A DNA stretch of 64,000 bases from Tigriopus japonicus (taxonomy: Eukaryota > Arthropoda > Copepoda > Harpacticoida > Harpacticidae). Location: contig CM021315.1 of assembly GCA_010645155.1 (NCBI GenBank), positions 4,046,928 to 4,110,927 on the forward strand. Direction: 5' to 3'. The notes below the pieces were generated by a model that did not search any database, was not told the DNA's origin, and saw only the letters and a program-made list of their open reading frames with translations. Of the stretch, positions 49,018 through 59,541 are shown in pieces. The position numbers and the translations under genes are program-made. Numbering within the stretch: position 1 is the first letter of the stretch; each line of letters opens with the position of its first letter.

Positions 49018-50662
49018 TAGAGTGAGTAGAAAAATTTAATTAAATCGTAAATTTTCCTTAAAATTTTTGCCCCTTTTTTGGTCCAATTTTAAATTTTTTG
49101 CCCCTTTTTGTTGGCCATTTTTTGGTCACCTCAAGTCATAATTGGCGCCAAAAAAATCGTGCTAACACGATGACCTATGGAAGCCAGAGTGGCCACGCGT
49201 ACTAGCGCGTTCGTAGAAGTGCCGAGTGTAAGTGCTTCCCCAGACGACCTAGGTTCGAATCCCGTTGGGGGTTGGATTGAAGTTGTCGGGAGAAATCCTG
49301 TTAGGGGAGGAAACGAGGTGTCGTGGTTAGCGCAGTTTCCTTTAGTGAGAGAGGTCCCAGGTTCGATTCTCCTCCCCTGACCTTTCTCAAGGAAACTTTT
49401 AGACGTTAATCCACACCCACAGACGGAGAACCATTCTGATACCGGACTTGAAATTGCCTATCGGAAATAATTTGGACGATGTGATGGCTGGCTTCGCTGG
49501 CCGGGCGATGCCCAACTCCCCGACCCTAGCACCAACAATTCAATCCAAAAAAATATTAGCTCTTTAGAGCTAAAATTAGCTCTTCTTTCTGATATTTTGG
49601 AAATTTGGCTCCAAATTTGAGCATTTAGCTCTTTTGGCTCTTTTAGCTCTTTTTCTGAGAATTTTAGGAATTTTTGGCTCCTTTTTACAATTGTTGAAGT
49701 TGACAGATTTTCTACCTCAACAAAATGAGGCTTGCTTAAAAATGGTCATTCTTCTTACAAATACGTAAGATTTTTCAGGACAATCGACTCCAAACTATGG
49801 CTCTTCCTGCTGAAGCAAAAAAAAATAGCAGCTTTTGGCTAGTTTTGGCCTCCATTAACGTGCTGGTACCGACTAAAACCTTGGCTTAGTTTACTCTTTG
49901 ATTCTAACTACTCACTCTAACTGACATAAAGTTCATTTGATGTGGTTGAAATTTAGCTTGTGAGCTTTGAATTACGAGCCAAACAATGGGTTAAATTAGA
50001 TTTTTTTCTGATCGGCCCCGAAATGAAAAACGGCTTTTGCCAATAACCGAGACATAAAGGTCTTTCATTATCCACGGATCACTATCTTCTAGTGATCTGT
50101 GCATTATCGTTGCATTATCGTTGCTCTATCTGTAACATTCAAAAAGCCAACATCACTTTGCAGAACAACCTTTTTTTCTTGGCCGTTTTTAAGACAGTAA
50201 GAAAAAAACTGCAAAAAGCAATTTTTCCATGTTTTAAATACACTGCCAATTACGTAAGGTCCAAAAGTATGATCATAGTGTTTTTTGCCTTTTTATAATT
50301 CAGCTCTTTTTAAGTTTTTTTCCAAAAAATAGCTCTTTTAGCTCGAAAATTTGCCCCTAAACCGAGGTATTTAGCACTTTTTTTATCTTAAACAGTTGGA
50401 CACTCTGAACACATCTGTATTCAGTTCAAATTTCTTCTATGCCAGAAATAAAGCATTAATATTTAGCCAGAAATAACTAAATGTGCTGAGTTGTAGCTGA
50501 ATTACAAAGAATGATTAACAGAATGACTAAATGCATCTTTGAATTCAATATTACCATTTTTGATACGGTTAGGGAATATTTTTTTTTTAAATTTTTTTGC
50601 ATTTTTGAGTAAATTTAATTTAATTTTTTTGTGAAAATCAGTAAATTTTTCTACGCACTCTA
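49018..50662. mobile_element. hAT-like element with TAGCTCTTTT arrays
   Basis: 1645 bp. Ends TAGAGTGAGTAGAAAAATTT and the complement of the right end, TAGAGTGCGTAGAAAAATTT, with exact 8-bp target duplications GTGATAAC at 49010-49017 and 50663-50670. GCTCTTTTGGCTCTTTT-type repeats lie at 49556-49680 and again at 50300-50345. A composite SINE (49178-49550) sits inside. Non-coding otherwise. Confidence 0.85.
49178..49550 (+). mobile_element. Composite SINE: Leu-like head plus second tRNA-like unit
   Basis: 49178-49303 repeats the 5' part of the SINE at 1543 (A-box region GCCAGAGTGGCCACGCG, B box GGTTCGAATCC at 49252-49262). At 49304 it switches to a 75-bp tRNA-like unit: GGGGAGGA pairs with TCCTCCCC at its ends, TGGTTAGCGCAG resembles an A box and GGTTCGATTCT at 49360-49370 a B box. 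A non-tRNA body then runs to an A-rich end near 49550. Two SINE families are fused or nested. Confidence 0.7.
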
Positions 50663-50838
50663 GTGATAACATATATTTTTTATTTTTATATTACCTGACA
50701 TGACCTATGGTCGCAATAAACGTATAAACGTTAAAAAATATATGGTGCAGTTTTTTGCGTATATGACAGCACTTATGGGTTTTAATGTTTAACTTTAGTA
50801 CAAATGCTATTTGGTACGTTTGGTTTATTCAAGTTAAG

Positions 50839-51407
50839 CCCTTTAACTGCCCCATTATGTATCAGTTAAGGGGCCAGTGTAAATGTCATTTTAGCCCTAC
50901 CTTCATTAGCACATTTTGCACGTTCAATTAACCCAGATCAAGGGCTTGTTGTGCGTTGAGGTTCAGAGAATTATCACGAGATGGTGCTGTTCCACGCGTC
51001 AACTTGGAAAAATCAGAGCGAGTCATATACATAACTTTTGAAGTCGCTCATGTTTGAAATCAAGATGATATGATCTTAAAAGTTATTGTATCGTGTAGAG
51101 GGAATAATCTCCTCCCAAATCCACATATTTTGGGCTGATGTAGTTGATTTGAACTCAAATTATGGGACTCTGAAGATTCTCGTTGCCCGTCTAGGTTGAG
51201 AGATGTGAGTTTATCCTGACAATGGTTTTGGTTGCGCAACGGGGCTTAAACAACAAAACAAACGATCAGGAATACGGGATTATAAAATCAAACCCTTGAT
51301 CTGGGTTAATTGGTTGAATTTTCTGTGCGTTAGCGCTAATTTCTGTACTTCAGAGACCACATGGTCAGTTTCTGTTGTGAGTCTGAACCACAATATGTTT
51401 GTAAATT
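50839..51407. repeat. 180-bp repeat, copy 1, interrupted by a MITE
   Basis: 50839-50938 and 51307-51407 together match the uninterrupted copy at 52073-52256 (words TAACTGCCCCATTAT, AGTTAAGGGGCC, GTGCGTTAGCGCTAATTTC). The interruption is the element at 50939-51306. Confidence 0.8.
50939..51306. mobile_element. MITE with AATT target duplication
   Basis: Terminal inverted repeats AACCCAGATCAAGGG and CCCTTGATCTGGGTT, about 368 bp. Comparison with the uninterrupted paralogous site (GTTCAATTGGTTG near 52156-52168) shows that AATT is duplicated on either side. Superfamily not assigned. Non-coding. Confidence 0.8.
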
Positions 51408-51501
51408 GGGAGACGAGTCAAGATCATTGAACGAACTCTTAAGATCAGAGGACGAGTTGTGGATTTTGTTGGAATTGAAGGAACCACAAAGGTTGGTTGT
51501 T

Positions 51502-51644
51502 CAATGATCTTGACTCGTCTTCCAATGATCTTGACTCGTCTTCCAATGATCTTGACTCGTCTTCCAATGATCTTGACTCGTCTTCCAATGATCTTGACTC
51601 GTCTTCCAATGATCTTGACTCGTCTTCCAATGATCTTGACTCGT
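51502..51644. repeat. 21-bp minisatellite, about 6.8 units
   Basis: Unit CAATGATCTTGACTCGTCTTC, nearly identical across units starting at 51502, 51523, 51544, 51565, 51586, 51607 and 51628. A single inverted unit lies at about 51411-51431. Since 21 is a multiple of three, both strands stay open through the array (MILTRLP and RVKIIGR repeats), which is not evidence of coding. Confidence 0.9.
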
Positions 51645-52072
51645 GAAAAATAAATCGATTCAATTGCCAAGAGCTACTGGCCCCTGTACAGTATCAACTT
51701 CCATGATCTTGGAATCACCATTCATTGAGCTTGAATCTTCAAGCTTCTTCAAATACAAAAATTCTTCATCTTCAAATGAAGCAAATTTTGTCCCAACACC
51801 AAAGGATTTGTTGATGCCTGATTTGGTTGATCAATTATGGGGTTCAAATTGCACAAACGAGTTATTGCGTTTTCGTGATTTACATTTTTTTTTTTTTTTT
51901 TTTGAGATTTATATTTTGATACATTGGGATGCCTTGAGCCCAGTAATCGATCATGAAGAAGCCAGATCGTTGGAATGTGTTAGTGGCCCACCTTGGACAG
52001 CCCTGAATAAATGGATAATACAACAGTTTTGGATCAGAACTTGAATTTTGGAACTATAACATGACATTTGAT

Positions 52073-52256
52073 GGTTTAACTGCCCCATTATATATCAGTT
52101 AAGGGGCCGGTGTAAATGTCATTTTAGCCCTACCTTCATTAGCACATTTTGCACGTTCAATTGGTTGAATTTTCTGTGCGTTAGCGCTAATTTCTGTACT
52201 TCAGAGACCACAAGGTCAGTTTCTGTTGTGAGTCTGAACCACCAATATGTTTGTAA
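52073..52256. repeat. 180-bp repeat, copy 2, uninterrupted
   Basis: Direct copy of the 50839-51407 repeat without the MITE. The two copies bracket about 670 bp that contains the minisatellite. They do not begin TG or end CA, so an LTR reading is weak. Confidence 0.8.
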
Positions 52257-55200
52257 GTATGATTGAATACGCTTGGTAAATGATCGTTTTGTCAAATGTT
52301 GTGTTCTTTTAAATAGAAACTGCATTAACTGAAACATTTGGTTATTGGGCCGAAGTTGAGCGCGTCTGAACAAAGTGGTTTTTATAAGCCCTGTTATGCA
52401 TTGACCATTCATTTACTTGGGACAAATTTTCCTAAAATATTTTTTCATGCTTCAGAAATCAGGAAAATCAAAAGTAGAAAAAGTAGATTTATTTTCTAAT
52501 ATTTCATTTTTTAAATACACCTCCGGGCCCTCAAGTTCACAAGAGCAAAGGATTTGAATGGGTAAAAGCATCTGTGTTAAGAGGGCGCTAACCATCTTTT
52601 GATTTTTGTCGGCTTTATTCTATGGTTACTTAAACAACGTTGCTTAACGAGCTGAAATACATCTCAGTGTTTTAAATATAGAAAGTAAATTTTCATTAAA
52701 CTTGACTTAAAACTGTTAACAAATTGAGGTAATTGTTTCCCAACATTCGTTTCCGACACATTATCAGAAACGTTTTTTCGGACCCTAATTAAAAGATGCT
52801 TTTTGCAATTTCTGCATTTACTCCTTCACCGAACAATGTACTAAGAAATGGCGTTCATTTGTTCACCATCAAATCCCATTTCAGAGAAATCGCATTTTCC
52901 CCAAATGGTTCGAGATTGTCATTTGCAAAGAAAAAAAATTCCTTGAAACAATATTTGTGGTGTCTCAATTTAACTTGATGAGATTGTCAATAATTAAAAG
53001 CGAAGGGAGCATCTGTACATTAGTCAACACGGCATATTTTTACATCTGTATGTATGCCCTGACCTTCCTTTTCTAAAGCACAGTTTAAGACTACTTCAGA
53101 TCTATATTTGACTTCATATCGAACCAAGCACTGTGTTAAAGTACATTTTTGGTCACTTTGAACTGTGCATGTCATAGAGGTTTATAGAGGGGCCATTGTC
53201 GTCATTTTGTCTGCCTTGCTTATTGCTGCAATTGGCTAGAAGTTGCGTGAAGATATTTCCGAAGAATATTGGTAGATACTTGCCCAAACAAGTGGAAAAT
53301 CATAGTACAAATGAAAGAGCCGAAGACAAATCTTCAATGCCAAATCCCAAATTGTGCGATCTAATGATGGTGAATTGAGTATCATCTTCATTGAACACCT
53401 TAGTATAATATGTGTGAAGCAAAGCGTACACAGGAGGCCACATGGCCAAAGAAATTCATGTTTTTCAAAAATTTGCCTTCTACGAATTCGTTTGTTTGGG
53501 CAAGTTTCAACTAGTCACGGATGATAAACGGCCCTTACTGCCCACAATGAAATTTCACGATCGGCTTGCTCCGGTATCTCCACTCTGGGAGCTCTGTGGT
53601 GCATGTCAATTAGTTGCCCTCGATTCGTGTTTTGTTGGTAAGGATTTAAAAAAGAAATGTTCAGATCATACGCAAGATTATTCAACTCTCCGAATGTTTG
53701 CAAATGGAAGGTATCATGTGAACATTGTTTAAGAGTTCCAAGTTTGTGAGGTAACTAGTTGGTAAACTACCTGAAAGCACTCAACAGACACGTGTGGTTG
53801 TGGCGTGGCCTCATTAATTATGGCCATAGAACTTGTTTGTCAGAAATAAAAGATACCTTGAAAGAAGAAAGGACATTGAAAAACGACAATCGAACTGGGT
53901 TATTATCCCTGTCTCTGGGTCAATATGGCGCAGTGAAAAAGACTTTTACTAGTTGCCATGGAGCTGTGTATAGGTCAGGAAATGAAATGAGATTGGTATT
54001 CCTTCTTGAAAGAAGGTTCATAAAGAGAAAGAAGATTAAAAAGACACCTTGGACAAAATATGTCCAGGGAATAGTCCTGACATAATAGGTTATTTCTAAT
54101 GACCAATAAAACCATGGATGTTTTGAGACAAAATTGAATGATTGAGTGCATGAAATGAGATGTAACCCATGTAAATCCCATCCTACGAGAGTAAAACAAG
54201 AGCCACTGAATTTCTCTGGAGTGGGAGGCCAGCGATAAGAATTTTGATTTCCAAAAGGAAGAAATCAACGGCGGTCTACAACAAATAAGACCGTACTTAA
54301 CCTGATTAAAAGACACATTTAAATTTTAAGCTTCATCGAATGGTGGAACAAAAAAGATATGCTTTTTCATAGCCTTTTTCTGAAGAGAGCCTAGAATGAA
54401 TGAATGTGCTCGCCCTTTTGTGTTTAAACAATTACTAAAAGAAGCCTTACACATTTTGCTGTGTAGGTTTATGCACTCATCTTTGAGAGAGCAAAAGTTT
54501 GGATTCAATTGATTGAAAATAGCTCAGAATAATATAAAATATCACTTAAAATGCACATAAACAAGATTTTTGGAAAGCATGTAGAGTACGCTATGATGTG
54601 TGTCCTGCCAAAATTACAAATAAATTTGTCTAACAGATTCATATTCCTCTTTTTTCATAATCATATCAAATTTACAATTTCTAGACGGACCATGTTCAAG
54701 ATTGACTAAAACCGAAACTTGAAACATTAACCGATTTTTTCAAAACTTCGAAGCATTACCCAACTCTGAGTGTCTTTGATACTACAAAAGATGTTATCCC
54801 GCAAAATGTATTTTAAGTGTCTATTGAGTGATATTTTTTAATTATTTTAAGCTATTTTGACATAAGCTCCAAAACTCAAAAAAAAATATTTATTTTTGTG
54901 ATATTAAAAAGCTATATGAAATCTTTGAGAATTTGTTTTTCTCACATAACTAGCGTTTTTCGACTTTTTGGAGGTCAAAAATGGACCATTCGAAGTCAAA
55001 TAACTCAGCTGTTGATGAATGAATTTTTATTCAATTTGACTTCATGAGGTAACTAAATGGTCTCTAAATATGAGTTAAATAGTTTATTAAAATGTTATAA
55101 GTAATAGGTTTTTATGTATATAACTTTTTTCCTGGGCTTAAACTTATATAATACAATAAAAGTAAAGTTGTTCTTTGTTGAATTGTGGGTTCTCGTCCTT

Positions 55201-56628
55201 TTTCTCTTTTTCCTCTTTTCTCTTTTGTGCTGCAGATTGGCTCCTGTCACACATATCTCTATCAGTTTCTTGCCCAGGTTGTGGTGAAAACAAGCAATAG
55301 CTTATCCAGAATCTGAGGAATATATGTATTGATAATTCAATATCAATGTTCGAGCAGCTGAGCGAACAAAAAAACAATCATTCCTGAATAAAAATCATCA
55401 TCATCATCAAAAAGGGCCATGATGTTTTTGGGTATTATCATAACCCGAACCTGCTAATCACATTAACAGACTGCGTTCCTCTCTCTCTCCCTCTCTTCCT
55501 CTCTCTTCCAAACACAGTACCGGCCGTACTGTGTTTGAAATTTCTTGGCGTATTTGAAATGAATATAGCTGAATGATAACCCGGATGTCCTTCCTTAATA
55601 AAGGTCCATTGCTGTCAAACTACCGTTATTTTAGGGATTTCGATCCAAACCTAAAAAGCCATACGGAACCCCGTGCTCAGTTGTGTACTTGTAAAGCACA
55701 GGTTGAACAGGCTGTACCTTACAAACTGAGACGCAGTTTTTGTACCATGTACCTTAAGTAAGCACACAAACAGGCGTCCTAATTTCTAAATGGCCAACAT
55801 TGGTCCTTATCACGGCCTTGGATCTTCCAAATGGAACCCCAAAACAGTTCATAAACCTCTTCTTCAGCACTGCTGGTCATACCTTGATCAGTTTGCCTTT
55901 TAATGTAAAGGAAGTGATTTGCTAATATCAGTCTCAATATTAATGCTGAGGCTACATTTGGAAAATTTAAAGGTTTTTGTAAGGGCTAAATGTTGTTAGT
56001 TTGAAAATTGAGCTTCTGTTAATAAGGTTAATTAACAGTTAATAGGGTACAGGATTTTATAATATTGCAGCAACTTAACACTAAACTTCGATTGATAAAA
56101 AGTGAGTTATGATACGAAAACTGAGTTTCAAATTAGAGGGCACACCTTGTACGCGTCTTTTGCCGATAGCCAGTTCATCTTTAATTTCAATCATCCTTGG
56201 GTGAACCCTGCAGTAAGATCCAATACTTAAAATTTTACAACATTCGTTCTACTTCCTTGCACCATGTGCTTCCCATTAAGGAGAAAAAAAATCGTTTGTC
56301 ATTTACGATTTGAAGACATTCATTCACAACTGATGACATATCGCTAGTTTGTCAACAGACTATGCAGCATTGTTGATTCTTAGCAACGGGTTGCCTTATG
56401 TTTTCATATCCGTATCTACGTAGTGATCTAACTTGATACAGGAAAATTGAATTTCTCTGATTGTAAAGCCTTAGTTTGAATCAAGAATCGTCTAGACTAA
56501 ACAAGCCATGTTCAAAATTGGGCGTTTCCTACAACCTTCAGCGAAAATCTGAATACAGAGAGAAAACATACGTTTCAGTGCGCCTTTGTGAATAATTGAA
56601 ATTTGAATGTTGCACTTTCAGTAAAGAC
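52257..56628. other. Gene-poor intergenic stretch
   Basis: No gene recognised. Open frames of about 96-113 codons at 53442-54316 lack family resemblance, splice support or codon bias. A CT-rich run (55476-55508) precedes a perfect palindrome at 55509-55537 (arms CAAACACAGTAC, spacer CGGCC). Confidence 0.45.
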
Positions 56629-56882
56629 CAGGGGTCGACAACCAGTGGGCTGCGGCCTACATGTGGGCCCAAGGGTGATCTTTGGTGGGCCCAGGAGCCA
56701 TAGGGAAAGTCCAAAATAGTGGAGTGAAAATACGAGAAATCCATAGTACTGTATTCATGGGTTCAAAGCTCTTTGATCGTTAATTTGTGGGCCCTGAACC
56801 TACCAACATCTGTTTGGTGGGCCCCTGGCAACACGTAATAAAATTTGGTGGGCCTTGACCCAAAAGTGGTTGCCGACCGCTA
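56629..56882. mobile_element. hAT-like MITE related to 23187-23401
   Basis: 254 bp. Left end CAGGGGTCGACAACCAG, right end the complement of TAGCGGTCGGCAACCAC. Flanks GTAAAGAC (56621-56628) and CTATAGAC (56883-56890) match 6 of 8. GTGGGCCC-rich interior and TTTGATCGTTAATTTGTGGG are shared, inverted, with the copy in FER intron 3. Confidence 0.75.
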
Positions 56883-58160
56883 CTATAGACTCTTGCAGTT
56901 CAAGACGTGGAGTGCACGCTACATACTAGTGGCCCTGTGAATGTAATAGGCTCTTTTCCCTTTTATGCATAGCTCACAGATGTTGGTGTTTCTTTTTGAT
57001 TTCATTGTGTAGCCATTTATTCCCATTTGAAAAGTTGTTTTCTTCAAAAAGACCAAAATTGCTTTTATTTGTTGGTCAGATTTTCATAAGCCTGAGGAGC
57101 TCCTCTTTCTCCTTTTGGTAGGTCTGAAATTGATCACTCTGATTTGGTGGACTTCCTTCTCCTTTCTCCCTTTTCTCTTGCTCCACATTGTAGACTGTGA
57201 CTGATTTTGAAGTTGGCATTTTAGATCTGTAATAACTTTAAATGAGGCAAAAATTATGATTTCCTTATAAGCTAAAACTATTTCTTCGCGCAAAAATTTA
57301 CCACATCCACTTGACTGCCACCAATTTCAAATGTTTAGGGATATATTGAGAGGCATCCAAACTTAACAAAGTGAAGAGCAGTTTTCAGGACGTTTTCCAC
57401 GTCTGCACTCCAGATGATGCGATTTTTGGCACTTGAGGTTGCTTTTGCGACAGTCCATAGGCAGCAAAACACCAAGTGAAAAATCGGTACACTTTTAAGT
57501 GACTGTCACCTTCCACAATTCTTGAATTTTAAGCGAATATGAGGAATCATTGTTTCTTAACCAGTGAAAACCAAACGAGGAAGAACACTATTTTTTGTTG
57601 ATCGTCATATCAGGCTTGCACATTTCATGAAAAAGCATTTTATTTTACTTTTTCCAGTTTTTCCTTTTTTCCTTTTTGGTTCATTTTTATTTTTTGCCGT
57701 TTTTATCGATGTTTTGTACATAACTTTAGCAGTTTATTCTCTTTTATACACATTTTTGGCCTTCCTGTTGAAATTTGGTGTTTTTCAAAAATAAGGGAAG
57801 CTCAGTGAACATCAGCTGGGCCTGTTTGTTTGCTCCGTAGCACCGTCGTGGCCTCTGGTGTCTCATTGCTTCACTAAAATTCTACAATCGCATCTCATTC
57901 TCGACAGTTTGTTGCGGAGCAACTGACCGATTGAAATATTTGATCGAGCGCAGAACAGGAAACAACAGAATCACAAGAAAAGGGCGGCGCAACACTACGG
58001 AGCACAAAATCAACAACCTTTTTCTCACTGTGCTTATTCCATTCTTTAATAAACATTGACACTTTGTTGCCCATGACATTATTCGTAATTTCCCTTTCTT
58101 TTACCTTTTGAAAGGCTTGGTTGACATTGTTTTCAGTTGAGGTTTTCATGATAGATCATA
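56883..58160. other. Intergenic stretch
   Basis: No gene recognised on either strand. The short open frames are AT-driven or cover simple CTTTTT-rich sequence. Confidence 0.35.
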
Positions 58161-58274
58161 TCTATTCAATCCCCAGGGGTAATTTTTTGATTGGATGAAA
58201 GATGCATTCCAAGGAAGGAAGAGAAGGACTTATGAGCACCATGTCAAAAACTGCTTACTTTAAAGGCTTAAAAT
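58161..58274. repeat. 114-bp direct repeat, copy 1
   Basis: Matches 59292-59405 with a single difference that I can see (GGCTT versus GACTT near the end). Begins TCTATTCAATCCCCAGGGG. Confidence 0.9.
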
Positions 58275-59291
58275 TTCTCTGTCACATTTGTATTTCAAGA
58301 ATTGGCAATAGTTTTTCAGTCAAAGAATGAAAGTGTGAAAAATATCATCCAAGTTCCAAAATATGGCAAGTGTTGGCGTTTCAGACCAAAACCCAAAATT
58401 TAACAACACTTTTAAACAAAAATTCAATTTACAACAACCATTTTTTCATAATTTTTTAATGAAGAACTAAGAGCTATTAACGTTTTTTGGTCATTATGGC
58501 CATTACATTTGATGTATTGAACTAATGACTAAAGTTTGAAATTACGTTTGAAATTCTTTTGATAGTTCAACCATTCCAAAACAGAGCTTTTTTTCAAACT
58601 AAGTAGTGTTTGATGCATATTGAATTTAGTTCAAATTGCTCCTCAATTGTGTGCTTTTTTGCACTTTCTTATTGCATATTTTGGCACTTTAATTGCAGTT
58701 TTAATGCATATTTTGGGGGGTTATTTGCATTATTTTTGCGACCTTAGTCATTACAAATTTATCGAAAGCTGACTTTCAAGAGGTTAAGAAGAATGACATT
58801 GACCGAAAAGTTGAATGGACAAAATTGGTTATAACTACTCTGAAAACAAAACAAAACTGAAGGTCAACTTGTATTTTATTGAAAGTCGTCAAGAGATTGC
58901 AATGCAAAATTATGAAGTGACAAAAACAGCAATTGAAATTATTAACTTTGAAACTAAAAGAAAAGGGTATTAACAAACGATTTTCATTTTCAGTTTAACT
59001 ACTTTTTTCCTTCAAATTAAGACACCCCTCTTTATATTCCTCTTTGTACGTTATGTTCTTACTCTCAGAGTAATCAAATCTATAACGGTGTTATTGATAT
59101 CAAAAGTAATCAAACAGGTTTGTTTTTCCTTAAAATGTAAATGCTGCATTGTCATACATTCAAAGAATGTCGCGATTGATTGATATGCCGTAGCTACCAA
59201 ATTTTGGGTTTTCTTGCAACAAATTTTGCGATTTGCTTCCCTCCGGTGAGACAACTCGACCCAACGGACAACTCGCTTGTTTCTCTCCTGC
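58275..59291. other. Interior between 114-bp direct repeats
   Basis: About 1 kb, AT-rich, without recognisable coding domains, primer-binding site or polypurine tract. Confidence 0.4.
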
Positions 59292-59405
59292 TCTATTCAA
59301 TCCCCAGGGGTAATTTTTTGATTGGATGAAAGATGCATTCCAAGGAAGGAAGAGAAGGACTTATGAGCACCATGTCAAAAACTGCTTACTTTAAAGACTT
59401 AAAAT
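59292..59405. repeat. 114-bp direct repeat, copy 2
   Basis: Second near-identical copy, running directly into a 42-bp minisatellite. Confidence 0.9.
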
Positions 59406-59541
59406 ATGGGTCAGCCATAGACCATTGTATTACCAGTAGCGAGGTCTATGGGTCAGCCATAGACCATTGTATTACCAGTAGCGAGGTCTATGGGTCAGCC
59501 ATAGACCATTGTATTACCAGTAGCGAGGTCTATGGGTCAGC
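59405..59541. repeat. 42-bp minisatellite, about 3.3 units
   Basis: Units start at 59405, 59447 and 59489 (TATGGGTCAGCCATAGACC at each start), with a partial fourth at 59531. The units look identical, so the expansion is recent. An open frame repeating YGSAIDHCITSSEV is a by-product of the 42-bp period. Confidence 0.92.

Noticed and set aside
49304..49378. Possible tRNA gene
   Set aside because: Length 75 and box A/B fit, but the T-stem does not pair and it is followed by a SINE body and A-rich tail.
51502..51644. CRISPR-like array
   Set aside because: The 21-bp units are contiguous without spacers and the DNA is eukaryotic; it is a minisatellite.
51643..52044. 134-codon frame downstream of the 21-bp minisatellite
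   Set aside because: No recognisable family, interrupted by a poly-T run translated as F, and lying inside a repeat-bounded segment.
53442..54316. Three open frames of about 96-113 codons
   Set aside because: No family resemblance, no convincing splice partners and overlapping frames on both strands.
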